Positions 20,703-26,194 of a stretch of 26,194 bases of DNA are shown piece by piece. Position 1 is the first letter of the stretch. Every line of letters begins with the position of its first letter. The stretch comes from Stenotrophomonas sp. Its GTDB lineage: Bacteria > Pseudomonadota > Gammaproteobacteria > Xanthomonadales > Xanthomonadaceae. Location of the stretch: assembly GCA_003484865.1 (NCBI GenBank), contig DMZT01000123.1:1-26194 (forward strand). The letters are read 5' to 3'. Below the pieces are notes generated by a model. That model did no database searches. It saw only the letters and a list, made by a program, of their open reading frames with translations, and was not told the origin of the DNA. The position numbers and the translations under genes are program-made.

Positions 20703-21641
20703 ATGAAGCACTGGGGAGTGTGGGTCGCCGCGTTGCTGCTGGCAGTGAGCGTGTCGGGATGCGGCGAAAAGAATGAGGCGGCACCGGCGAACGTGGCGGT
20801 CGATCCGGCCTTCGAGGCCGAACAGCAGCAGTGGCGCCAACAGCGCTATGAAGCGCTGCACGCCGCCGATGGCTGGACCAGCCTGGTTGGCCTGCACTGG
20901 CTGGAGTACAAGGCGCACTACATCGGGCGTGGGCCGGGCAGCGGCATCCGTTTGGCGGTCGGCCCCGACAAGCTCGGCATGGTCGCGCGCGAGGGCAGCA
21001 CCGTCTGGTTCACGCCGGAGCGTGGCGTGCCGATGCGCGTGGAGGGCAAGCCGGTCACCGGCCGCATCCGCTTCTTCAGTGATCGCGATCCAACGCCGAC
21101 AGTCATCGCCTTCGATGACGACAAGGGCCGGCTCAGCCTGATGCATCGCGGTGAGCGCTTCGCGCTGCGGGTCAAGCACGCCGATGCGCCCTCGCGAACG
21201 AACTTCACCGGCCTGACGTACTGGCCGGGGGGGCCGTCCTGGCGCATCACTGCGCGCTTCGTGCCACATCCGGCCGGCAAGACGCTGCCGATCGTGGACA
21301 TCACCGGGCTGACCACGAACCTGCCCAATGCCGGCACGCTGGAATTCGAGCGCGATGGCCGCACCTGGCGACTGGAGACGATCGGCGAGCCTGGCCGCGA
21401 GTTGTTCGTGATCTTTGGCGATCGCACCAGCGGCCACGGCAGCTATCCGGCCGGCCGCTATCTGGATCTGCCCGCGCCCGACGCGCAGGGCCGGGTGGTG
21501 ATCGATTTCAATCACGCCTACAACCCGCCGTGCGCGTTCACCCCGTTCGCGACCTGTCCGCTGACCCCCCCTGAAAACCGCCTGGACCTGCGTGTGGACG
21601 CCGGTGAGCAGGCGTACCACGCCCCTGAAGGAGAGGCTTGA
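20703..21641 (+). CDS. DUF1684 lipoprotein
   Basis: 312 residues. The N-terminus MKHWGVWVAALLLAVSVSGC has a lipobox-like V-S-G-C ending at Cys20, so it is probably a membrane-anchored periplasmic lipoprotein. The rest matches the DUF1684 pattern: WTSLVGLHWLEY near residue 60 and the C-terminal GRYLDLP ... DFNHAYNPPCAFTPFATCPL ... ENRLDL. The family's function is unknown. It starts 10 nt after mutL with AGGAAGG as ribosome site and overlaps the next start by one base (TGATG), so mutL, this gene and the TraB gene probably form one transcript. Confidence 0.9.
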   Translation: MKHWGVWVAALLLAVSVSGCGEKNEAAPANVAVDPAFEAEQQQWRQQRYEALHAADGWTSLVGLHWLEYKAHYIGRGPGSGIRLAVGPDKLGMVAREGSTVWFTPERGVPMRVEGKPVTGRIRFFSDRDPTPTVIAFDDDKGRLSLMHRGERFALRVKHADAPSRTNFTGLTYWPGGPSWRITARFVPHPAGKTLPIVDITGLTTNLPNAGTLEFERDGRTWRLETIGEPGRELFVIFGDRTSGHGSYPAGRYLDLPAPDAQGRVVIDFNHAYNPPCAFTPFATCPLTPPENRLDLRVDAGEQAYHAPEGEA

Positions 21642-22606
21642 TGATCTTGATGTTGTCGCGTGTCGTGTCCCCGTTGCTGATCGCGGCGAGCCTGTTGGTC
21701 GGTACGGGCGGCGCCGAAGCGCGCCCCGCGCCGCCGAGCGCGCCGGCAGCGGCGAAAGCCACCCCGCCGGTCCCGCTGCTGTGGAAGGTGACCGGCCCGG
21801 GCGACAGCCGCCTGTATCTGCTGGGGTCGTTCCATCTGCTGCAGCCGAGCGATTACCCGCTCTCTGCCGATGTCGATCAGGCGTTCACGGCGTCCCAGCG
21901 GGTGGTGTTCGAGCTGTCGCCGCAGGACATGGAATCGCCGCAGCTGGCACAGAAAATGGTGCAGGCCGCGATGCGCACCGATGGCTCGGAGCTGAAACGC
22001 GATCTGGACGCCGCGACCTGGACCAGGCTGCAGGCCTATGCGCAGGAGAACAAGCTGCCGCTGGCCCAGCTGCAGGGCATGAAGCCGTGGTTCGTCGGCC
22101 TGACGATCACCCTGAGTCAGTTCACCAAAATGGGGCTGGACCCCGCGCTCGGCCTGGATCGACATTTCATGACCCGCGCCGCGAGTGCCGGCAAGGCGAC
22201 CGCCGGGCTGGAAGACATCGATACCCAGATCGCGGTGCTGTCGGGGATGTCGGCCAAGGAGCAGCAGCAGATGGTGGCCGAAGCGCTGGAGCAGGCCGGC
22301 AAGGGCGACGAGATGGGGCGCAAGCTGCATGACGCCTGGCGCCGCGGCGACGACAAGCTGCTGTGGACCTCGATGGCCACCGAAATGCGCGGCCAGTACC
22401 CGCAGCTGTACAAGCGCATCAACACCGACCGCAACGATGCCTGGGTGCCCAAGCTGCAGCAGCATCTGCAGGCCGGGCAGGGCGGCACGATGGTGGTGGT
22501 GGGCACGTTGCACCTGCTCGGCAACGACGGTGTGGTCGAAAAGCTGCGCGCCAAGGGCTACAAGGTGGAGCGCGTCTGCACCGGCTGCGCCAAGCCCAAG
22601 CGCTGA
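21641..22606 (+). CDS. TraB/GumN (TIKI-like) family protein
   Basis: 321 residues with an N-terminal signal peptide (about 1-28, ending near GGAEARP). It has the TraB/GumN hallmarks: LLWKVTGPGDSRLYLLGSFH with the first GxxH, VVFELSP with the conserved Glu, GLDRHFM, and VVVGTLHLLG with the second GxxH. TIKI proteins with this fold are metal-dependent proteases, so a periplasmic metallohydrolase is plausible, but bacterial members are largely uncharacterised. ATG at 21641 overlaps the upstream TGA by one base and has GGAGAG ahead of it. An intrinsic terminator follows at 22675. Confidence 0.9.
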   Translation: MILMLSRVVSPLLIAASLLVGTGGAEARPAPPSAPAAAKATPPVPLLWKVTGPGDSRLYLLGSFHLLQPSDYPLSADVDQAFTASQRVVFELSPQDMESPQLAQKMVQAAMRTDGSELKRDLDAATWTRLQAYAQENKLPLAQLQGMKPWFVGLTITLSQFTKMGLDPALGLDRHFMTRAASAGKATAGLEDIDTQIAVLSGMSAKEQQQMVAEALEQAGKGDEMGRKLHDAWRRGDDKLLWTSMATEMRGQYPQLYKRINTDRNDAWVPKLQQHLQAGQGGTMVVVGTLHLLGNDGVVEKLRAKGYKVERVCTGCAKPKR

Positions 22607-22674
22607 TGCGCGCGGCTGGACGGCGATAGGGCCGACCGCACGGCGTCGATGACGTCGCCGGACCCTGAAACGAG

Positions 22675-22705
22675 AAAAGGCGCGGCCCGAGGGCAGCGCC
22701 TTTTT
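22675..22705. terminator. Bidirectional terminator between the TraB gene and phaR
   Basis: AAAAGGCGC (22675-22683), a 12-base loop, GCGCCTTTTT (22696-22705). T-runs on both strands can stop the plus-strand mutL unit and the minus-strand phaR. Confidence 0.85.
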
Positions 22706-22727
22706 CTTTACTGCGCCGAGCGTGGGC

Positions 22728-23267
22728 TCAGCGGCGGGTCTTGCCTGCGCCCGGTGGCGGCGTTTCCGGCTTCTTGCCGGTACCCGTGCCCGTGCCGGTA
22801 CCCGTCCCGGTGCCACCCGGGCGGCCGCCGAAGCCGGCGCCCATGTTGCGCTGGAAGTCCTGCCACATCTCCATGTTGCGCTCGGTCAGCTGGTTCATCA
22901 TCGCCCAGGGGGTCTGGCCGAGCAGATTGCCCATCTGCTGGCGGAACTGCTGCTGCTGGTCCAGGAAGACCTGCATGCTGCGCTCCAGATAGTTGCCCAT
23001 GAAGCCCTGCAGCGAGTCGCCATAGAAGCGGATCAGCTGGCTGAGCAGCTGGGTGGACAGCATCGGTTCGCCGTCCTGCTCCTGGTCGGCGATGATCTGC
23101 AGCAGCACCGAGCGGGTCAGGTCATCGCCGCTCTTGGCGTCACGCACCTCGAAGTCCTCACCGTCCAGGATCAGCTGGCGCACATCCTCTATGGTGATGT
23201 AGCTGGAGATTTCCGTGTCGTAGAGCCGGCGGTTCGGGTACTTCTTGATAATGCGGGTCGCAGCCAT
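22728..23267 (-). CDS. phaR: Polyhydroxyalkanoate synthesis repressor PhaR
   Basis: 179 residues. PhaR represses phasin and PHA genes and is released from DNA by binding nascent PHA. The N-terminal PHB/PHA accumulation regulator DNA-binding domain is obvious: RIIKKYPNRRLYDTEISSYI and LILDGEDFEVRDAKSGDDLT, followed by the PHB_acc region (TRSVLLQIIADQEQ). A Gln/Met-rich coiled-coil-like part follows, and the tail holds six Thr-Gly dipeptides encoded by an imperfect 6-nt repeat. ATG at 23267 is chosen; an in-frame ATG at 23282 would add five residues, and neither has a strong ribosome site. It follows phaB by 121 nt; two palindromes in that gap may be its own operators. Confidence 0.95.
   Translation of the reverse strand: MAATRIIKKYPNRRLYDTEISSYITIEDVRQLILDGEDFEVRDAKSGDDLTRSVLLQIIADQEQDGEPMLSTQLLSQLIRFYGDSLQGFMGNYLERSMQVFLDQQQQFRQQMGNLLGQTPWAMMNQLTERNMEMWQDFQRNMGAGFGGRPGGTGTGTGTGTGTGKKPETPPPGAGKTRR
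22778..22815. repeat. Imperfect hexanucleotide repeat in the phaR tail
   Basis: About six copies of a GGTACC/CGTGCC-like hexamer encode the (Thr-Gly)6 stretch near the PhaR C-terminus. Copies differ at one or two bases. The repeat keeps the frame, so copy-number change would only lengthen or shorten the tail. Confidence 0.6.
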
Positions 23268-23316
23268 GAAGCAGTCACTCATCACAGTAGGCGCGCAGCA
23301 TGGCGCAGTGCAGCAG

Positions 23317-23335
23317 CCTATGCAACCGCCATAGG
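23317..23335. promoter_or_regulatory. Inverted repeat in the phaR leader
   Basis: CCTATG-N7-CATAGG, perfect six-base arms, 50 nt upstream of the phaR start. Candidate operator or leader structure. Confidence 0.4.
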
Positions 23336-23353
23336 TAGCAAGGGGCCGCATTT

Positions 23354-23367
23354 ATGTTGCGCAACAT
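23354..23367. promoter_or_regulatory. 14-bp palindrome ATGTTGCGCAACAT between phaB and phaR
   Basis: A perfect palindrome about 87 nt upstream of phaR, in a TGC-rich stretch. PhaR proteins bind TGC/GCA-rich inverted sequences upstream of their own and phasin genes, so this is a candidate autoregulatory operator. A matching half-site ATGTTGC also lies upstream of phaB (24183-24177, minus strand). Confidence 0.45.
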
Positions 23368-23388
23368 GGAGTGCAGCATTTTCGGCGC

Positions 23389-24129
23389 TTACCACCCCAT
23401 GTGGTGGCCGCCGTTGATGTCCAGGTTGGAGCCGGTGATCCAGGACGCTTCCTCGTTGACCAGGAAGGCCACTGCGTAGGCGATCTCTTCCGGCTTGCCG
23501 AGGCGGCCGGTGGGGATGTCGGCGATGATCTTGGCGCGCACTTCGTCCGGCACGGCCATCACCATGTCGGTGGCCACATAGCCCGGCGAAATCGTGTTCA
23601 CGGTGATGCCGAAGCCGGCATTCTCACGGGCCAGCGAAATGGTGAAGCCGTGCATGCCGGCCTTGGCGGCGGCGTAGTTGGCCTGGCCGTACTGGCCCTT
23701 CAGGCCGTTGATCGAGCTGATCTGGATGACCCGGCCCCAGCCGCGGCGGCGCATGCCCTCGATGACCGGGCGGGTGACGTTGAACACCGAATTGAGGTTG
23801 GTGTTGATCACGTCGTGCCACTGGTCCGCACGCATGCGGTGGAAGGTGGTGTCGCGGGTGATGCCGGCGTTGTTGATCAGGATCTCGACCGGGCCCAGCG
23901 CCGCTTCGACAGCCTGCACCATGCTTTCGGCGGTGCCGGGGTCGGACACATCGCCCGGGAAGATCGCCACATCGCAGCCGCGCGCCAGCATCTTCTCGCG
24001 CCAGGCCTTGGCTTTGGCTTCGTCACGGTAGTTGGTGGCGACCCGATGGCCCTGGTCGGCCAGGCGTTGGCAGATGGCAGTACCGATACCGCCGGTACCA
24101 CCGGTGACCAGTGCGACGCGAGATGTCAT
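23389..24129 (-). CDS. phaB: Acetoacetyl-CoA reductase PhaB
   Basis: 246 residues, the usual PhaB length. It reduces acetoacetyl-CoA to (R)-3-hydroxybutyryl-CoA with NADPH for PHA synthesis. The short-chain dehydrogenase fold has the nucleotide site TGGTGGIG near residue 9, NNAG, Ser in ISSINGLKGQYGQ, and the catalytic Tyr/Lys in NYAAAKAG. PhaB-specific wording includes RDTTFHRM, W-H-D-VINTNLNSVFN and the end GHHMGW. A FabG would be the alternative, but the ending and the adjoining phaR favour PhaB. GGAG precedes the ATG. gluQRS is 53 nt upstream on the same strand. PHA synthase (phaC) and thiolase (phaA) are not in this window. Confidence 0.95.
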   Translation of the reverse strand: MTSRVALVTGGTGGIGTAICQRLADQGHRVATNYRDEAKAKAWREKMLARGCDVAIFPGDVSDPGTAESMVQAVEAALGPVEILINNAGITRDTTFHRMRADQWHDVINTNLNSVFNVTRPVIEGMRRRGWGRVIQISSINGLKGQYGQANYAAAKAGMHGFTISLARENAGFGITVNTISPGYVATDMVMAVPDEVRAKIIADIPTGRLGKPEEIAYAVAFLVNEEASWITGSNLDINGGHHMGW

Positions 24130-24182
24130 GAGCAGCTACTCCGAAAGGCAGGGCGAACAAGGGGGAACAGGATTCTGCAACA

Positions 24183-25088
24183 TCAGCGGGCAAAAGGGGC
24201 GCCCGCGCCGGCGCCGTGCGGCAGCGGAATGTCGCCCGGTGGCAATCGCGCCGGATCGAAGCCATCGGCCGCCTGCTGAAGCCACCCGCCCACCTCATCG
24301 GCCCCTGCACCGATCGCCGGATCCTGGCCCAGCTGCGCCCATGCCCGCCGCAGCGCTGGCAGCGGCTGGGCGGGATCCACCGGCAGCGCCGCCTCGGACT
24401 TGGAGAGCTTGCGCCCCTCCGGGCCGAGCAGCAGCGGCAGATGCAGGTAGCGCGGTGTCGGCAAATCCAGGGCCTGCTGCAGCAGGATCTGGCGCGGCGT
24501 GGAATCGAGCAGGTCCGCCCCGCGCACTACGTCGGTCACATGCTGCGCGCCATCGTCGACCACCACTGCCAGCTGATACGCCCAGTAACCGTCGGCCCGG
24601 CGCAGCACGAAGTCGCCGACCTCGGCGTGCACGTCCTGCACGATCCGGCCCTGCAAGCCGTCGTCGAATCGCACCACGCTGCCCGGCGCTACCCGCAGCC
24701 GCACCGCCGGTTGCGCACGGGCGGCGCGGGCCACGCAGTGGTGATGGATGCCGCCCTGCGCAGCCAGCTCGCTGCGGCTGCAATGGCAGGCAAATGCCTT
24801 GCCCTCGCGCAGCAGGCGGTCCAGCGCGCCCTGGTACAGCGCATCGCGCTGGCTCTGATGGACGATCGGCCCGTCACTGCGCAACCCGAAGGCGGCGAGT
24901 GCGGCCAGTTGGCCGCTCACCGCGCCAGGCACCGTTCGAGGAGGATCGACGTCCTCCACCCGCACCAGCCACTGGCCGCCGGCGTGGCGGGCGAGCAGCC
25001 AGCTGCCGAGCGCCGCCAGCAGCGAGCCGGGGTGCAGGGGGCCAGTAGGCGAGGGCGCAAAGCGCCCGTAATAGGAGGAATCAGACAT
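24183..25088 (-). CDS. gluQRS: Glutamyl-Q tRNA(Asp) synthetase
   Basis: 301 residues. A shortened glutamyl-tRNA synthetase without the anticodon-binding domain; it attaches Glu to queuosine at position 34 of tRNA(Asp). The class I HIGH site is present as APSPTGPLHPGS, the KMSKS site as GRKLSKSEAALP, and the zinc site as CHCSR ... HHHC. GRFAPSPTG at the N-terminus and VVRGADLLDSTPRQ are typical of the family. ATG at 25088. It is divergent from htpX over 93 nt and lies 53 nt before phaB on the same strand. Confidence 0.96.
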   Translation of the reverse strand: MSDSSYYGRFAPSPTGPLHPGSLLAALGSWLLARHAGGQWLVRVEDVDPPRTVPGAVSGQLAALAAFGLRSDGPIVHQSQRDALYQGALDRLLREGKAFACHCSRSELAAQGGIHHHCVARAARAQPAVRLRVAPGSVVRFDDGLQGRIVQDVHAEVGDFVLRRADGYWAYQLAVVVDDGAQHVTDVVRGADLLDSTPRQILLQQALDLPTPRYLHLPLLLGPEGRKLSKSEAALPVDPAQPLPALRRAWAQLGQDPAIGAGADEVGGWLQQAADGFDPARLPPGDIPLPHGAGAGAPFAR

Positions 25089-25116
25089 GGACTATGAATC
25101 GTCGGTCAGTTTGCGA

Positions 25117-25145
25117 CTTGAATTCAAGCTGAAGTCCCCGCAGAT
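25117..25145 (+). promoter_or_regulatory. Sigma-32-like heat-shock promoter of htpX
   Basis: CTTGAA (25117-25122), a 13-nt spacer, then CCCCGCAGAT from 25136. The RpoH consensus is CTTGAA - 13 to 17 nt - CCCCATnT. The -35 core is perfect and the CCCC of the -10 is present. The predicted start is near 25147, about 35 nt before the ATG. Confidence 0.6.
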
Positions 25146-25181
25146 TTGCACTCATCAACCTCCCATGAGCGTCCTTTTCCC

Positions 25182-26054
25182 ATGTTCAGTCGCATTGCTC
25201 TCTTCCTGCTGACCAACTTTGCGGTGCTGATCCTGGCCGGCATCGTGATGTCGGTAGTGGGCGTCGATCCCAACAAGATGAGCGGCCTGCTGGTCTTCGC
25301 GGCCATCTTTGGTTTCGGCGGCTCGTTCATTTCCCTGCTGCTCTCCAAGTTCATGGCCAAGCGCTCCACCGGCGCCGTCGTGATCACCGAGCCGCGCAAC
25401 CCGACCGAGCGCTGGCTGCTGGCCACCGTGGAGCGCCAGGCCCGTGAAGCCGGCATCGGCATGCCCGAAGTGGCCGTGTACGAAGGCCCGGAGATCAACG
25501 CCTTCGCCACCGGCGCCAACCGCAACAAGGCCCTGGTCGCGGTGTCCACCGGCCTGCTGCACAACATGAGCGAAGACGAAGCCGAAGCCGTGCTCGGCCA
25601 TGAAATCGCCCACGTCGCCAACGGTGACATGATCACCATGGCCCTACTGCAGGGCGTACTCAACACCTTCGTGATCGTCCTGGCCCGCATCGTCGGCGGC
25701 TTCATCGACAGCGCCCTGTCCGGCAACCGCGAAGGCGGCGGCCGCGGCTTTGCGTACTACATCATCGTGTTCGTCCTGGAAATGGTGTTCGGCCTGTTCG
25801 CCACCATGATCTCCATGTGGTTCTCCCGTCACCGCGAATTCCGCGCCGACGCCGGTGGCGCCCACCTGGCCGGCCGCCAGAAAATGATCGCCGCCCTGGA
25901 ACGCCTCAAGGTCAACCACGGCCAGAGCACCCTGCCGACCCAGATCGCCGCCTTCGGCATCGCCGGCGGCGCTGCCAAGAAGCTGTTCATGAGCCACCCC
26001 CCGCTGGACGAGCGCATCGCCGCCCTGCGCGCCGCCAACAACACCGTGGTGTAA
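25182..26054 (+). CDS. htpX: Protease HtpX (M48 membrane zinc metalloprotease)
   Basis: 290 residues, matching E. coli HtpX. It degrades misfolded inner-membrane proteins in the cytoplasm-facing active site and works alongside FtsH. Two hydrophobic segments at the N-terminus (about 4-24 and 32-54) are followed by the zinc motif HEIAH at 140-144, two further membrane segments (about 155-178 and 188-214) and the third ligand Glu219 in [18 protein letters not shown] at 25182 starts the family sequence [16 protein letters not shown]; an in-frame TTG at 25146 is unlikely. A sigma-32-like promoter lies just upstream, fitting the known heat-shock control of htpX. Terminator at 26077. Confidence 0.97.
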   Translation: MFSRIALFLLTNFAVLILAGIVMSVVGVDPNKMSGLLVFAAIFGFGGSFISLLLSKFMAKRSTGAVVITEPRNPTERWLLATVERQAREAGIGMPEVAVYEGPEINAFATGANRNKALVAVSTGLLHNMSEDEAEAVLGHEIAHVANGDMITMALLQGVLNTFVIVLARIVGGFIDSALSGNREGGGRGFAYYIIVFVLEMVFGLFATMISMWFSRHREFRADAGGAHLAGRQKMIAALERLKVNHGQSTLPTQIAAFGIAGGAAKKLFMSHPPLDERIAALRAANNTVV

Positions 26055-26076
26055 CCCACCGCAGTGCGCTGACCAG

Positions 26077-26105
26077 AACGCCCGGCTTCCGCCGGGCGTT
26101 TTTGT
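26077..26105 (+). terminator. htpX terminator
   Basis: AACGCCCGGC (26077-26086), TTCC loop, GCCGGGCGTT (26091-26100), then TTTGTT. A ten-pair stem with a T-run 23 nt after the htpX stop. Nothing further is recognisable to the window end. Confidence 0.9.
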
Positions 26106-26194
26106 TGGGCGAGCAGGTGCCCCGAGTGGACTCAGCAGCACGAGCGCTTCCATCCGCCACATCAAGATCTGTCGAGAGGCCGGTGGGTAGCCTG

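Overview
The window is about 26 kb of GC-rich, gene-dense chromosome. Gene content, gene order and protein wording (clpS-clpA-infA-aat-trxB-ftsK, an endonuclease-type MutL, PhaR/PhaB, HflD) point to a gammaproteobacterium of the Xanthomonadaceae (Stenotrophomonas, Xanthomonas, Pseudoxanthomonas or a close relative). The genus cannot be fixed from sequence reading alone. I see no prophage, insertion sequence, CRISPR array, tRNA or rRNA.

Layout. (1) 1-6313: signalling genes. A membrane-anchored multi-PAS sensor runs off the left edge and is divergent from a PAS-GGDEF-EAL protein with intact diguanylate cyclase and phosphodiesterase motifs. After a gene-poor stretch with a possible Cys-containing mini-ORF and a doubtful Ala-rich ORF comes a short methyl-accepting chemotaxis protein with a near-consensus sigma-28 promoter. 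(2) 6460-9134: a tight minus-strand operon, secreted protein - nudJ - mnmA - hflD, with 1-nt spacing or 4-nt overlaps. (3) 9229-16130: clpS and clpA on the plus strand; then, on the minus strand, a small secreted protein, infA, aat, a COG3146 acyltransferase and trxB, most units closed by clear hairpin terminators. (4) 16386-22606: an ftsK-like gene, mutL, a DUF1684 lipoprotein and a TraB/GumN protein. (5) 22728-26054: phaR, phaB and gluQRS on the minus strand, then htpX on the plus strand behind a sigma-32-like promoter.

The most remarkable object is the gene at 16386-18713. Its first ~590 codons are FtsK (four membrane segments, linker, motor domain with Walker A and B). At about 18150-18170 it changes, in frame, into the C-terminal ~180 residues of a periplasmic N-acetylmuramoyl-L-alanine amidase of the AmiB/AmiC type. 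The rest of the FtsK motor and gamma domain, and the amidase signal peptide, AMIN region and first two zinc ligands, are absent. The left flank (infA-aat-trxB-ftsK) and the right flank (amidase-mutL) are two separate conserved blocks in gammaproteobacteria, so the gene marks a breakpoint: a real deletion or rearrangement through a short shared Ala/Lys/Arg-rich segment, or an assembly join. The chimera is about as long as a normal FtsK, so length checks would miss it.

Other points of interest are regulatory: the sigma-28 site of the chemotaxis gene, the heat-shock-like promoter of htpX, two palindromes in front of phaR, and promoters that place the transcription start on or next to the start codon of clpS and of a mini-ORF overlapping mutL.
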